The position numbers were made by a program, and so were the translations under genes. Shown here piece after piece: positions 29,541-41,544 of a stretch of 64,000 nt of DNA (positions are counted from its first letter, which is position 1; the number at the start of each line of letters is the position of its first letter). This DNA comes from Thermogemmata fonticola. GTDB taxonomy: Bacteria > Planctomycetota > Planctomycetia > Gemmatales > Gemmataceae. Where the stretch lies: the NCBI RefSeq assembly GCF_013694095.1, contig NZ_JACEFB010000001.1, positions 496,001 to 560,000 on the forward strand, read 5' to 3'. The notes under the pieces are model-generated. The model had not been told where the DNA came from. It saw only the letters and a program-made list of their open reading frames with translations, and did no database searches.

Positions 29541-30854
29541 ATGGTATCGTCCGCAAGGATATCGGGAGTGGGGGAGGCGCTCCGGCAAGGCCAGCTCTCG
29601 GTCCGGCAACTGGCGGAGCAGTTCCTGAAGCGCATCGCGGATGCCGAGGGGCAGATTCACGCCTGGGCAGCGGTCGATGCCAGTGGGGCACTCCAGGAGG
29701 CGCAACGGCTCGATGAGGAAGCGCAGCGGGGGCACTGGCGCGGTCCCCTCCATGGCATTCCGATCGGCATCAAGGACATCATCGATGTTTTCGATCTGCC
29801 CACCGGCTGCGGTTCTCAGCGCTGGGCCAATAGTTATGCGCGCCAGGATGCTCCCATCGTCCGGCAACTGCGCCAGGCCGGCGCTGTCATCCTCGGCAAG
29901 ACCGTCACCACGCCTTACGCCTACCTCGATCCGCCTCCGACTTGCAACCCCTGGCAGACGGAACGGACTCCCGGCGGCAGCTCCAGCGGCTCAGCGGCGG
30001 CTGTAGCGGCGGGAATGGTTCCTCTCGCCTTGGGAAGCCAAACCGGCGGTTCTGTCATCCGTCCGGCTGCTTACTGCGGCATCTGGGCGCTTAAACCGAC
30101 GTTCGGCCAGCTTTCCACGCGTGGGATTCTGCCCTTAGCCCCCTCCTTGGACCACGTCGGCCTGATGGCGGGTCATCTGGAGGACTTGCAAATCCTCTGG
30201 AGCGCGTTGCGGCCCGCCCCAATGGGAATCCCCCCACTTCTAGAGAGTCCTGGAAGACTTTTGCTGACCCTGCCGGAATACTTGCAGGATCCGCGTTTGG
30301 AACCAGTCATGCATCGGGCCTTCAAACAGTGGCAACAACAGCTCGAACAGGCCGGTTGGCAGTGGCTGGAAACACCCTTGCCGATTCCCCTCGTGGAAAT
30401 TCGCCGCCATCACGCCGTCATCCTCGCAGTGGAAGCAGCCGCCTTTCACCACGGGCGCTGGCAGCGGCATCCCGACGACTATCCGCCCAAAATCACACAA
30501 TTGATCCGCGACGGACTGAACCACTCGGCCTGGAGCTATCACGAGGCCCGGCAACACCTCCGCCAAGCTCGGCGGGAAATCGATGCATGGCTGCTGCGCG
30601 CCGGCGGCTGGCTTGCACTGCCAGCAACCCCTGGCACCCCTCCACCGCGGGACACCACAGGCGATCCCGCCTTCCAATCCCCCTGGAGCTACCTGGGACT
30701 GCCGGTGGTCACGTTTCCCATCGCCTGGACTTCCGACGGGTTGCCGCTGGCGGTGCAACTCATCGGTCCTCGTTGGCAGGAGGAAGCCTTGTTGTCCCTC
30801 GCTCAGCAACTGAGCCAAACCGTTCCCTGTCCGCCCCGCCGTTTGCCGGTGTAA
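29541..30854 (+). CDS. Amidase signature enzyme
   Basis: 437 residues with the amidase-signature Ser-cisSer-Lys triad: Lys78 in HGIPIGIKDIID, Ser147 in the TPGGSSSGSAAAVAAG block and Ser171 in GSQTGGSVIRPAAYCG. The remainder (FGQLSTRGILPLAPSLDHVG) is also typical. Related to GatA, but there is no gatB or gatC nearby and the C-terminal part is short, so a general amide hydrolase is likelier than the amidotransferase subunit. ATG 29541 is chosen because the frame upstream overlaps argC on the other strand. Confidence 0.85.
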   Translation: MVSSARISGVGEALRQGQLSVRQLAEQFLKRIADAEGQIHAWAAVDASGALQEAQRLDEEAQRGHWRGPLHGIPIGIKDIIDVFDLPTGCGSQRWANSYARQDAPIVRQLRQAGAVILGKTVTTPYAYLDPPPTCNPWQTERTPGGSSSGSAAAVAAGMVPLALGSQTGGSVIRPAAYCGIWALKPTFGQLSTRGILPLAPSLDHVGLMAGHLEDLQILWSALRPAPMGIPPLLESPGRLLLTLPEYLQDPRLEPVMHRAFKQWQQQLEQAGWQWLETPLPIPLVEIRRHHAVILAVEAAAFHHGRWQRHPDDYPPKITQLIRDGLNHSAWSYHEARQHLRQARREIDAWLLRAGGWLALPATPGTPPPRDTTGDPAFQSPWSYLGLPVVTFPIAWTSDGLPLAVQLIGPRWQEEALLSLAQQLSQTVPCPPRRLPV

Positions 30855-31038
30855 GAAGGGAAGTAGGTTGTCTGTGTCCTTCTCTTCCCATGTCCGAAGG
30901 GGGTACCATGGTACAGACCCGCCATGTGGAAATCAACCACCAACTTGTCGTGTATTCCAATCCTCCTTCTTCGGTATGGTAATGTAACTGTAGGTGCCCT
31001 ACCCGCACCGAAAATAACGTGCCTATGGGAATCCCGGC

Positions 31039-31776
31039 ATGACCTTTTTTGCGGACTATCTGGATATCCTGTACGAGGACAATCACTGCCTGGCGTTGAA
31101 TAAGCCCGCCGGCTGGCCCACCACCCACTATCAGGGGAAGGAAGAGACGGTTGATCGACTGGTCAAAAGCTATCTCAAGGAGAAGTATCGTAAGCCGGGC
31201 AACGTTTTCCTCGGAGTGGTGCATCGGTTGGATAAACCGGTTACTGGTGCCTTGCTTTTCGCGCGGACCAGCAAGGCGGCGGCCCGCCTGTGCGAACAAT
31301 TCCGCCTCGGCGCGGTTGAGAAGGTGTACTGGGCCGTCGTCGAGGAACCCGCCCTCTGTCCCACTTCCACGAAGGCTCCTTGGCAGCGGCAGGAGAGCGG
31401 CATCCTGGAGGATTGGCTAATAAAAGAGCCAGCCGTGCCGCGCGTGGCGGTGACTCCGGCGCCCACACCGCGTTCCCAACGCGTGAGCGTGATGTTCCAA
31501 GTCAAGGCTCGGCACCAGCGGCTAATCCTCTTGGAGTTACGTCCTCATACCGGCCGCAAACACCAGCTCCGCGTCCAACTGGCCTCCCGCGGCTACCCGA
31601 TCTACGGGGACAACAGATACGGCAGCCCCTACCGCTTGGGCCACGCCATCGCCCTGCATGCCCGAAGCCTGACTTTCTTCCATCCCACGACGCGGGAGCC
31701 GATCACGATCACCGCCCCCCTGCCCCGTTACTGGCTGGGGCGCTTCGCCTACCTGCTGCAAAACGTGTCCCTGTGA
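31039..31776 (+). CDS. RluA-family pseudouridine synthase
   Basis: Isomerises uridine to pseudouridine in rRNA or tRNA. 245 residues. Motifs: DILYEDNHCLALNKPAGWPT, GVVHRLDKPVTGALLFARTSKAA with the catalytic Asp in HRLDKP, and LRPHTGRKHQLRVQLASRGYPIYGDNRYG, cited as the conserved block near residues 171-200. There is no S4 RNA-binding domain, and the enzyme is shorter than RluA/RluD with S4, so it resembles the compact RluA/TruC group. The target base cannot be predicted. ATG 31039 starts right at the domain. Confidence 0.92.
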   Translation: MTFFADYLDILYEDNHCLALNKPAGWPTTHYQGKEETVDRLVKSYLKEKYRKPGNVFLGVVHRLDKPVTGALLFARTSKAAARLCEQFRLGAVEKVYWAVVEEPALCPTSTKAPWQRQESGILEDWLIKEPAVPRVAVTPAPTPRSQRVSVMFQVKARHQRLILLELRPHTGRKHQLRVQLASRGYPIYGDNRYGSPYRLGHAIALHARSLTFFHPTTREPITITAPLPRYWLGRFAYLLQNVSL

Positions 31777-31919
31777 AAACCGCCTTGTTTCTCCATTCGG
31801 ACTTGTCTCTTTCATAGACTTGGCGGCACAGCCAACTCTCCCACGACGGCATAAACTGACCGGAACCGTTGAACTCGTCACGCCAAGCCGGTGAGCAACC
31901 GGTGGACTCTTAGTTAGCC

Positions 31920-32876
31920 ATGCAAGCTGGAATGCGTCTGAGTTCTCCGCCCCCGCTCAACGTCCTCCCAGGGATCATTCACACCGATCCTGGTCGGCGG
32001 GGTTTGAGTCGCAATCCACACGGCAATCTGTTCACCGCTACGGCAACGGATTTGGCCTCGGCGTGCCAGAACCTCACGCATCACCCCGCCCCTCGCTTGG
32101 CCATCGTGACGGGCTTTTTTATCCCTACTGCCGACCCGCCCGGTCACGAAACCGATGGTCCCCTCGGTGCCTTATTCCTGCTGAGGACCTGCGCTGCGCT
32201 GGGGATTCCCGCTCGGATTGCCACGGATCCGCCGGGCATCGCCGCCATGCGCGCGGGACTGCGCCACTGTGACCTGCCGGGAGATTGGCTCTGTGAACTG
32301 CCCCCTCCTACTGCGGACGCCTGGGATAGGCCTTCATCTCATCTGCTGGGATACTTTCCAACCCATTACGTCTTTATCGAACGAGCCGGACCCAATGCCG
32401 AGGGTCGATGCCTGACGATGCGCGGCGTGGACATTACCGAACAGATGGGACCTGTCCACCGCTGGATTGACAATGCAAATCCGGCAGCAGACGCCAATAA
32501 CTCCCCCGTGACAATTGGCATTGGAGATGGGGGGAATGAAATCGGCATGGGCAAGATCGACCCGGCAATCCTGGCGGACAACATTCCCCTGGGACGGCAG
32601 ATTCATTGCCGGATTGCCACCGATTACCTGATCGTCGCCGGAGTGAGCAATTGGGGAAGTTACGCTCTGGCGGCCGGTTTGTTTCTCTTGCGTCGACAAA
32701 AGCCGCCGCCGGGATTGTTCGATCCCCAAGCGGAGCGCCATCTTCTGGAAATAATGGTCCGTGAGGGTCTACTGGTGGACGGTGTGACAGGGCGGCCTGA
32801 GGTGAGTGTGGATGGGTTGGCGTGGGAGGCGTACATTGAGCCGCTGATACGGATGCGGGAGATGCTAGCATGGTGA
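31920..32876 (+). CDS. DUF4392 protein, D-glutamate cyclase C-terminal-type half
   Basis: 318 residues corresponding to the DUF4392 domain, which forms the C-terminal half of mitochondrial D-glutamate cyclase (the enzyme forming 5-oxo-D-proline). Seen: LAIVTGFFIP, HETDGPLGALFL, YPTHYVFIERAGP-like FPTHYVFIERAGP, GIGDGGNEIGMGKI and ATDYLIVAGVSNWGSYALAAGL. The next gene, overlapping by seven bases, encodes the other half (DUF1445), so both products probably form one enzyme or complex (inference). The spacer before it (31777-31919) holds nothing recognised. Confidence 0.85.
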   Translation: MQAGMRLSSPPPLNVLPGIIHTDPGRRGLSRNPHGNLFTATATDLASACQNLTHHPAPRLAIVTGFFIPTADPPGHETDGPLGALFLLRTCAALGIPARIATDPPGIAAMRAGLRHCDLPGDWLCELPPPTADAWDRPSSHLLGYFPTHYVFIERAGPNAEGRCLTMRGVDITEQMGPVHRWIDNANPAADANNSPVTIGIGDGGNEIGMGKIDPAILADNIPLGRQIHCRIATDYLIVAGVSNWGSYALAAGLFLLRRQKPPPGLFDPQAERHLLEIMVREGLLVDGVTGRPEVSVDGLAWEAYIEPLIRMREMLAW

Positions 32877-33673
32877 ACCCTTCCAAGTGGCAACGGGCGA
32901 CCGGGGCGGAGGTTCGGCAGGCCTGCCGCCGCGGCGAACTTAGCGGACCGACGAGCGGCTTAGCGCTGGGATATGTTCAGGCCAATTTGGTCATCTTGCC
33001 GCGCGATTGGGCCTTCGACTTTTTGCTCTTCTGCCAGCGGAACCCACAGGCCTGTCCGATCCTGGAGGTCACCGATCCCGGCGATCCGGAAGCCCGGCTG
33101 GTCGCCCCCGGCAGCGATCTGCGCACCGACCTGCCGGCCTACCGCATCTGGGAACGCGGAGAATGCGTGGCGGAAGTCTCGGAGATCGCCAGATGGTGGC
33201 GCGAAGACTCGGTCGCTTTTCTTCTAGGCTGCTCTTTCACCTTCGAGGCCGCCCTCCTGCAAGCGGGTCTGCGCGTGCGGCACATCGAACTTGGCCGCAA
33301 TGTGCCCATGTTCCGCACCAACATTCCGTGCCAAGCCGCCGGGCGCTTCCACGGCCCGTTGGTGGTGTCCATGCGGCCTTTCCCGCCTCAACATGTCATC
33401 CGGGCGATTCAGATCACCCGGCGCTATCCACGCGCACATGGCGCTCCGGTCCATTTAGGCCAGCCCGCGGCGATCGGTATCTCTGACCTTCTCCGTCCGG
33501 ACTATGGCGATCCGGTCCCCGTCGAAGCCGATGAAATTCCGCTATTCTGGGCCTGCGGCGTCACCCCGCAAGCCGCGTTGTTACACGCCCGCCCCCCACT
33601 GGCCATCACCCACAAGCCGGGCCACATGTTTGTGACGGACCTGCTGGACAGCCAGTTGGATGAAGCGATATAG
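32870..33673 (+). CDS. DUF1445 putative hydro-lyase, D-glutamate cyclase N-terminal-type half
   Basis: 267 residues of the UPF0317/DUF1445 family: GLALGYVQANLVILPRDWAFDFLLF, cited as the conserved start (residues 31-55), LLGCSFTFEAALL, NVPMFRTNIPC, PLVVSMRPFP and FWACGVTPQAA, with a final THKPGHMFVTDL. In mammals this domain is fused in front of DUF4392 in D-glutamate cyclase. Start ATG 32870 lies in the last codons of the preceding gene and has GGGAG about nine bases upstream. Overlap implies translational coupling and roughly equal amounts of the two halves. Confidence 0.87.
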   Translation: MVNPSKWQRATGAEVRQACRRGELSGPTSGLALGYVQANLVILPRDWAFDFLLFCQRNPQACPILEVTDPGDPEARLVAPGSDLRTDLPAYRIWERGECVAEVSEIARWWREDSVAFLLGCSFTFEAALLQAGLRVRHIELGRNVPMFRTNIPCQAAGRFHGPLVVSMRPFPPQHVIRAIQITRRYPRAHGAPVHLGQPAAIGISDLLRPDYGDPVPVEADEIPLFWACGVTPQAALLHARPPLAITHKPGHMFVTDLLDSQLDEAI

Positions 33674-33791
33674 CACGCGAACCCAAACTCTCCAAATTGG
33701 GGAGGGAAAAAGCCCGATCTCGGACGGAATCCGGTCCCAGGAAATACACGACTCCGATCCTACCCATGAATGAGCTTTTTTTGTCCCAGCC

Positions 33792-34475
33792 ATGAAAGAG
33801 CGTGTTTTGGTCTCATGGAGCAGTGGTAAGGATTCCGCCTGGATGCTCCATGTCTTGCGCCAGCGGGACGACGTCGAAGTGGTCGGCCTATTGACAACCG
33901 TCAATGAGGCCTTCGGCCGCGTGGCCATGCATGGAGTGCGTCGGGAGGTTCTCCGGGCACAGGCTCGCGCCGCTGGTTTGCCTCTCTGGGAAATCCCCTT
34001 GCCCTGGCCGTGCAGCAACGCCGAATACGAGGAGCGTATGCTCCGCTGGTGCACTTGTGCCCGCCAAGCCGGCATCACAGCCGTCGCCTTCGGGGATCTG
34101 TTCCTGGAGGATGTCCGAGCTTATCGGGAACAACAGTTAAGCCAAGTGGGTTTGCGACCGCTATTCCCCCTGTGGGGACGTCCCCAAGACACAGCGGCAC
34201 TGGCGGAAACTATGCTGGCGGCAGGACTGCAAGCCGCGGTAGTATGCATCGATCCCCGGCGCTTGGACCCGCCCCAACGGTGGATCGGCCGGTGGTACAC
34301 GCGGCAATTCCTCCAGGACCTTCCCTCCGATGTGGACCCCTGTGGCGAACAGGGCGAGTTTCACACCCTCTGCGTGGCCGGGCCGATGTTCCGCTATCCC
34401 GTGCAAATCACACTGGGAACAGCGGTCGAACGCGACGGTTTCTGGTTCATCGACAGCCAACTTGCCTCGGAATGA
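33792..34475 (+). CDS. Dph6-like ATP pyrophosphatase (adenine nucleotide alpha hydrolase)
   Basis: 227 residues. The PP-loop is SWSSGKDSAW near the start, then GVRREVLRAQARAAGLPL, AFGDLFLEDVRAYRE, GLRPLFPLWGR and CGEQGEFHTLC, the signature of diphthine--ammonia ligase-like proteins. Bacteria lack diphthamide, so the bacterial members must act on something else, which is unknown. It is transcribed alone towards the rRNA operon. The space 34476-34647 holds no gene. Confidence 0.85.
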   Translation: MKERVLVSWSSGKDSAWMLHVLRQRDDVEVVGLLTTVNEAFGRVAMHGVRREVLRAQARAAGLPLWEIPLPWPCSNAEYEERMLRWCTCARQAGITAVAFGDLFLEDVRAYREQQLSQVGLRPLFPLWGRPQDTAALAETMLAAGLQAAVVCIDPRRLDPPQRWIGRWYTRQFLQDLPSDVDPCGEQGEFHTLCVAGPMFRYPVQITLGTAVERDGFWFIDSQLASE

Positions 34476-34647
34476 GAGGACTCGTTCACCCAAAAAACAG
34501 TTTCTCTCACGCGAGCACAGATGGAGGTGTGGAGATGACGGCGGATGGCTGAACTCGTCGGTCAAGGAAAGGAAGTTGAAGTGAAGTAGAAGAAAAGGTT
34601 TGAGTAACAGCCGACGGAGAGGGAGGAAGGAACGTTGTAAAATCGAA

Positions 34648-34677
34648 GAACCCCGGTTCGGTATGGAACCGGGGTTC
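34648..34677 (-). terminator. Terminator of the rRNA operon
   Basis: A perfect 12-base-pair inverted repeat, GAACCCCGGTTC with GAACCGGGGTTC, around six bases, 16 bases after the 5S gene end. On the minus strand it is followed by TTCGATTTTAC, a modest T-tract. It is the strongest hairpin between the rRNA operon and the convergent Dph6-like gene and may also stop that gene. Confidence 0.75.
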
Positions 34678-34693
34678 TGGGAAGGAAGAAGGT

Positions 34694-34802
34694 GCCGGCA
34701 ATGACCTACTCTCGCCCTGGACGGACTACCATCGGCCCCTAAGCGTTTCACGGCCGTGTTCGGAATGGGAACGGGTGTTTCCGCTAGGGTATGGTCACCG
34801 GC
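34694..34802 (-). rRNA. 5S ribosomal RNA
   Basis: On the minus strand the sequence contains the conserved 5S loop region CCCATTCCGAACACGG, with AAACGC and GATGGTAGT in the right places, and matching ends GCCGGTGACC and GGTCATTGCCGGC that form the terminal helix. Length about 109 bases. It is 76 bases downstream of the 23S gene; that spacer has a seven-base-pair hairpin at 34814-34832. Confidence 0.93.
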
Positions 34803-34849
34803 ATAGTCGGTAGCGCTTGCAGAGGGCAAGCGGGAGTGTGTTTGGGAAT

Positions 34850-34861
34850 ATCTGGCAGGCA
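34850..34861 (-). repeat. Downstream arm of the 23S processing stem
   Basis: ATCTGGCAGGCA on the plus strand here is the exact reverse complement of TGCCTGCCAGAT at 37865-37876 in the rRNA leader. In the transcript the two segments flank 23S rRNA and can pair over 12 bases. They probably bring the precursor ends together for RNase III-type cleavage (inference). Confidence 0.6.
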
Positions 34862-34878
34862 GAGGGACACGAGAGAGT

Positions 34879-37660
<2,782 letters not shown>

Positions 37661-37992
37661 ACCCCCTCGCGGTCAGCTCACGCCCCGCGGGAAGCTCGCA
37701 ACCGGCCCACCCTGCACCTCGGGAAGAAAGGGCAGGGGTGTTTGCTCGCTTCTCAGGCTCGTGTCGTGTCGCAAACCGTTCCGGCTTCAGGAATCAGCCA
37801 TCGCATGCATGCCGCATACGCGGCTCATCCCCTTCGCCTTCCCGGCTTGCTTCGATGCTCTTCTTGCCTGCCAGATTGTCAAACATCCACCCCGATAGTT
37901 TCACCGCTACCGGATCCCATTCTTGGGATGCTTAGTTTATGCCACCGGCTGCAAGGCGTCCACTCTTTTTTTCGACGTTTCTTGCCGCCGGT
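37661..37992 (-). other. rRNA leader with processing-stem arm and boxA-like sequence
   Basis: About 330 bases between the predicted start of transcription and 23S rRNA. It contains the upstream stem arm at 37865-37876 and, next to it in the transcript, GTTTGACAAT, which resembles the boxA-type antitermination signals of rRNA operons. No tRNA and no coding gene are present. Confidence 0.5.
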
Positions 37993-37998
37993 GCGGAA

Positions 37999-38027
37999 AT
38001 CTTAGGCGTCCAGGCTCCCGGTGTCAA
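37999..38027 (-). promoter_or_regulatory. rRNA operon promoter
   Basis: On the minus strand a perfect -35 box TTGACA (38027-38022) and a -10 box TAAGAT (38004-37999) are exactly 17 bases apart. Transcription would begin near 37992 and run into the 23S gene. It is the best sigma70-type match seen in the window. Confidence 0.7.
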
Positions 38028-38344
38028 GCGGACGAAAACAATTTTTTCTCGACTCCCTCAAAACCCCTTCATTTGCAGCACTTCTGCGCTTCCAGCCCGC
38101 GGACGTATGCATGCTCACTTGCCGACCAGGACCTCATTTTCCTGCTCTCGGTCTCGGCGGCGGCAAAGGATGGAGGAATGCCCCGTGGCGGTGTCTCTCT
38201 GGTAGGAAAACACCCTTCCAGACACCCCTCCGGCCCGTTATCAAACATGTAGGGGCATGACACAACTCTATCCGGTCACGGAATCTTTTTTGCTTCGAGT
38301 CGTGGCGTTCGCGGTGATAGGATGAAGACGAGGGGGACCCCAAC
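38028..38344. other. Spacer between the rRNA promoter and the histidine kinase gene
   Basis: About 317 bases with divergent genes on either side. The kinase gene should have its promoter here, but I see no convincing -35/-10 pair. Several open frames exist but none looks coding. Confidence 0.35.
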
Positions 38345-39793
38345 GTGACCACCGTGCATTTTCGCTATTTCTGGCCTTTTGTCCTGGTGACGGCTTGTCT
38401 GGTGGGTTTGTGCGTGGTGGTGGCGGTGTCGCTTTTCCGCCAGCAAGCCACCATCACCGTGGCGCTGCGGGAGAATGTGACGACCCGGCGGGCGGCGTCG
38501 GACTTACGCGGCTGCTTGAACACCCTGATCGCTCTTGAGACGCACCATGTCGAGGCGGTCTCGGACCTGCATGCTCGCGCCGTGGTGTATATCGCGGAAA
38601 TTCGCCAAACGGCCAATCAACCGGAGGAGCAGGCATTAGCGGCCCGACTGGAAGAGAACTTCTCCCGCTATCTGGAAATGTGGCAATCGTTACCACCGGC
38701 TCCCGATCCGCGCCACGCCAGCCGACTGATGGAAGCGACGCAATACCTGGAGACCCAAGTGCTGGCCCCCTGCCGGGACATCGAGAACTTCAACGATCGC
38801 CAAATGGCTCAGACGGCGGAACAGCATGAGCGGGTGCTCGGCCAATTGGCCTGGGGTATGGCGGGGATTGGCGCCTTGGGCGGCTTTGCCGGTTTGGTCT
38901 TCGGTTATGGTGTGGCTCGCGGCTTGAGTCAGTCGATCCACCGCTTGCAAGTGCGCATTGCCGATGCGGCTGGTAAACTGGAACCGATTCCTTTGCCCGA
39001 AATCGTCTTTGTCGACGAGCCGGGGTTCCAGGGTCTCAATGAACAGGTGGACCGGCTGACGTCCCGCATTGAGCAAGTCGTCCATCAGCTCCAGCAGCGG
39101 GAGCGGGAGGTGCTGCGTGCCGAGCAATTGGCGGCGGTCGGCCAACTGGCCGCGGGGGTCGCCCATGAGATTCGCAACCCCTTGACCGCCATTAAGATGC
39201 TGGTGCAGAACGCCTTGGAAGCCTCCGATGGCGGCGGGCTGTCGGCGGATGATCTGCTCATTGTCGAAGCGGAAATCCGGCGGATGGAGCGTTCCCTCCA
39301 GGCTTTTTTGGAGTTTGCCCGGCCCCCCAAACCCGAACGCCGGCTGGTCGAACTCCGGGCGATCTTGGGGAATGTGGCCGCTCTGGCCCGCGGGCGTGCC
39401 GACAAGCAGAGGGTGCAGGTGCGGCTGGACACCCCGCCGCAGCCGGTCACGCTTCTCGCCGACCCAAACCAGCTCCAGCAGTTGTTCGTCAACTTGGTGC
39501 TCAACGCTCTCGATGCGATGCCCAACGGCGGAACCTTGACCATTCAAGTTCACCAGAACAAAGGTTCCGTTATCGTGGAGGTCCACGACACGGGAGCGGG
39601 CTTACCGGAGGAGTTGATGGATCGGCTTTTCGAGCCATTTGTGAGCAACAAAGAGACCGGCTTGGGCTTGGGGCTGCCGATTTCCCGGCGGATTGCGGAA
39701 GATCATGGAGGGAGCATCCAGGCGGCCCAACGCGCGGGAGGGGGGGCGAGCTTCATCGTGACGCTGCCGGTCGTCGAGTCCCCGGAGGGATAA
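38345..39793 (+). CDS. NtrB-like sensor histidine kinase
   Basis: 482 residues. Membrane helices at about 10-30 and 168-190 flank a helical periplasmic sensor region. Then a HAMP-like segment and coiled coil lead to the dimerisation helix with phospho-accepting His274 in GVAHEIRNPLTAIKM. The ATPase domain has NLVLNALDAMPNGG (N box), VHDTGAGLPEE (G1 box) and TGLGLGLPISRRIAEDHGG (G2 box). GTG 38345 follows GAGGGGG. The stop is six bases before the response regulator, so they form one operon and very probably one signalling pair. Confidence 0.93.
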   Translation: MTTVHFRYFWPFVLVTACLVGLCVVVAVSLFRQQATITVALRENVTTRRAASDLRGCLNTLIALETHHVEAVSDLHARAVVYIAEIRQTANQPEEQALAARLEENFSRYLEMWQSLPPAPDPRHASRLMEATQYLETQVLAPCRDIENFNDRQMAQTAEQHERVLGQLAWGMAGIGALGGFAGLVFGYGVARGLSQSIHRLQVRIADAAGKLEPIPLPEIVFVDEPGFQGLNEQVDRLTSRIEQVVHQLQQREREVLRAEQLAAVGQLAAGVAHEIRNPLTAIKMLVQNALEASDGGGLSADDLLIVEAEIRRMERSLQAFLEFARPPKPERRLVELRAILGNVAALARGRADKQRVQVRLDTPPQPVTLLADPNQLQQLFVNLVLNALDAMPNGGTLTIQVHQNKGSVIVEVHDTGAGLPEELMDRLFEPFVSNKETGLGLGLPISRRIAEDHGGSIQAAQRAGGGASFIVTLPVVESPEG

Positions 39794-39799
39794 GGTGCG

Positions 39800-41254
39800 A
39801 TGCCTGTGCTGTTAGTCGTGGACGATGAACCGGCCATCCGCCATGCCTTTCAACGGGTGTTCCGGGAGACCGAGTTCACCATCCGCTTGGTCGCCACCGC
39901 GGCGGAGGCTTTGGAGCAAGCGGGCCGCGAGCGCCCGGATGTGATCGTCTTGGACGTGCATTTGCCCGATGCAACAGGACTGGAGACCTTCCGCCGCCTC
40001 CGATCCCTGGATGCCCGCATTCCGATCATCCTCATCACGGGTCATGGCACAGCCGATTTGGCCATCGAAGCGATGAAAGAGGGGGCTTACGAATACCTCC
40101 TCAAGCCTCTGGAACTTGGAGAGCTGCGCACCATTATCGATCGGGCAGCTCAATCGAGCCGCTTGATGAGCGTGCCGACCGCCATTGCTGAGTTGGAGAC
40201 GCCGCCGCCGGGGGGCGATATTCTCCTGGGCCGCTGCCCCGCGATGCAGGAGGTGTACAAAGCCATCGGCCGGGTGGCGCAGCAGGACGTCACCGTGCTG
40301 CTGACCGGCGAAAGCGGCACGGGCAAGGAGCTAGTGGCGCGAGCTATCTATCAGCACTCCAACCGGGCCCACAAAACCTTTCTGGCGATCAACTGTGCGG
40401 CCATTCCCGAAAGCCTGTTGGAAAGCGAGCTATTTGGCCACGAAAAGGGGGCGTTCACGGGAGCAGAACGGCGGCGCATCGGCAAGTTCGAGCAAGCCAG
40501 CGGCGGCACTATCTTCCTGGATGAAGTCGGGGAGATGTCACCGCTGACCCAAGCGAAAATCCTGCGCCTGATCCAGGAACAAAGCTTTGAACGCGTCGGC
40601 GGCAGTGAAACGATCCACACCGACGTCCGGCTGATCGCCGCCACCAATGCCAATCTGGCCCAATTGGTCGAGGAGGGTCGTTTCCGCAAGGACCTGTACT
40701 TCCGGCTCAACGTCTTTGCCATTCATCTGCCCCCCTTGCGCGAACGCGAGGGGGACTTGGAGCTGCTCGTCGAGCATTACGTCCGGCGCTTCGGCCAAGA
40801 GCTAGGCAAGCCTGTCCGCGAAGTGGAACCGGAAGCCTGGAAAATCCTTCGGGCCTACTCTTGGCCGGGCAATGTCCGCGAATTGCAAAGCGTCCTCAAA
40901 CAAGCCATCCTGCGCATGAGCGGCTCCGTCCTCTTGGCCGCCTGCCTGCCGGAACAACTGCGCAGAGGGAACAACTTCCGCACCACGAGCAGCGAATCCG
41001 AACTTTTTTGGGACAGATTTGTCAGCGAACGCCTCGCCGCCGGCACCGAGAATCTCTACGCCGAGTGCCTGGAACGGATGGAACGCGAGGTCATCCTGCG
41101 GGTACTCAAACATACCGCAGGAAACCAAGTCCAAGCCGCCCGCATTCTGGGCATCACCCGCGGCAGCTTGCGCAACAAGATCCGCGCCTTGGGCATCACC
41201 ATCTCGCGATCGGTGGAATCGGAGGACGACACCGAGCCATCCCAAACCCCTTGA
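39800..41254 (+). CDS. NtrC-family sigma54-dependent response regulator
   Basis: 484 residues with three domains. The receiver (1-125) has the acidic pair VVDDE, phosphorylated Asp52 in VIVLDVHLPD and the conserved Lys in YLLKPLELGEL. The AAA+ domain has LTGESGTGKELVARAIY (Walker A), the sigma54-contact loop GAFTGA and GTIFLDEVGEM (Walker B). The C-terminal Fis-type HTH is HTAGNQVQAARILGITRGSLRNKI, cited as the conserved block near 438-461. It would activate promoters read by sigma54 polymerase. No obvious target promoter (GG-N10-GC) was found in adjacent spacers. Confidence 0.95.
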   Translation: MPVLLVVDDEPAIRHAFQRVFRETEFTIRLVATAAEALEQAGRERPDVIVLDVHLPDATGLETFRRLRSLDARIPIILITGHGTADLAIEAMKEGAYEYLLKPLELGELRTIIDRAAQSSRLMSVPTAIAELETPPPGGDILLGRCPAMQEVYKAIGRVAQQDVTVLLTGESGTGKELVARAIYQHSNRAHKTFLAINCAAIPESLLESELFGHEKGAFTGAERRRIGKFEQASGGTIFLDEVGEMSPLTQAKILRLIQEQSFERVGGSETIHTDVRLIAATNANLAQLVEEGRFRKDLYFRLNVFAIHLPPLREREGDLELLVEHYVRRFGQELGKPVREVEPEAWKILRAYSWPGNVRELQSVLKQAILRMSGSVLLAACLPEQLRRGNNFRTTSSESELFWDRFVSERLAAGTENLYAECLERMEREVILRVLKHTAGNQVQAARILGITRGSLRNKIRALGITISRSVESEDDTEPSQTP

Positions 41255-41544
41255 ATCCGGGCCTTGTCCCCTTCGGTACCGCGGCCTGGTCCAGAGGGAT
41301 CGCCTACAGCTCAGCCCCCGTAATGCCTCGAGGTCTGAAGAAAGCCTTGGGGTAAAAACCGTGTGCTCCACCTGAAGGAGGTCGCGTCCCAAGGGGGAAC
41401 TGAGAGACAGAAGGAGCGGCCCCAGCATCACGCTCGCTTCGTCCGGCAACGCCAGTGGAGAGTACCCCTTCCAGCGCCTTGGGCCTTTCGGTTGGAGGAG
41501 TTTTGTTGGGCACTCTGAGGTAGCCACGTGTCCTCAGCGTCGGT

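Noticed and set aside
30236-30250. TCTAGA near the amidase gene middle as a third LysR operator
   Set aside because: It lacks the CTCTAG-N7-CTAGAG layout and lies inside a coding region.
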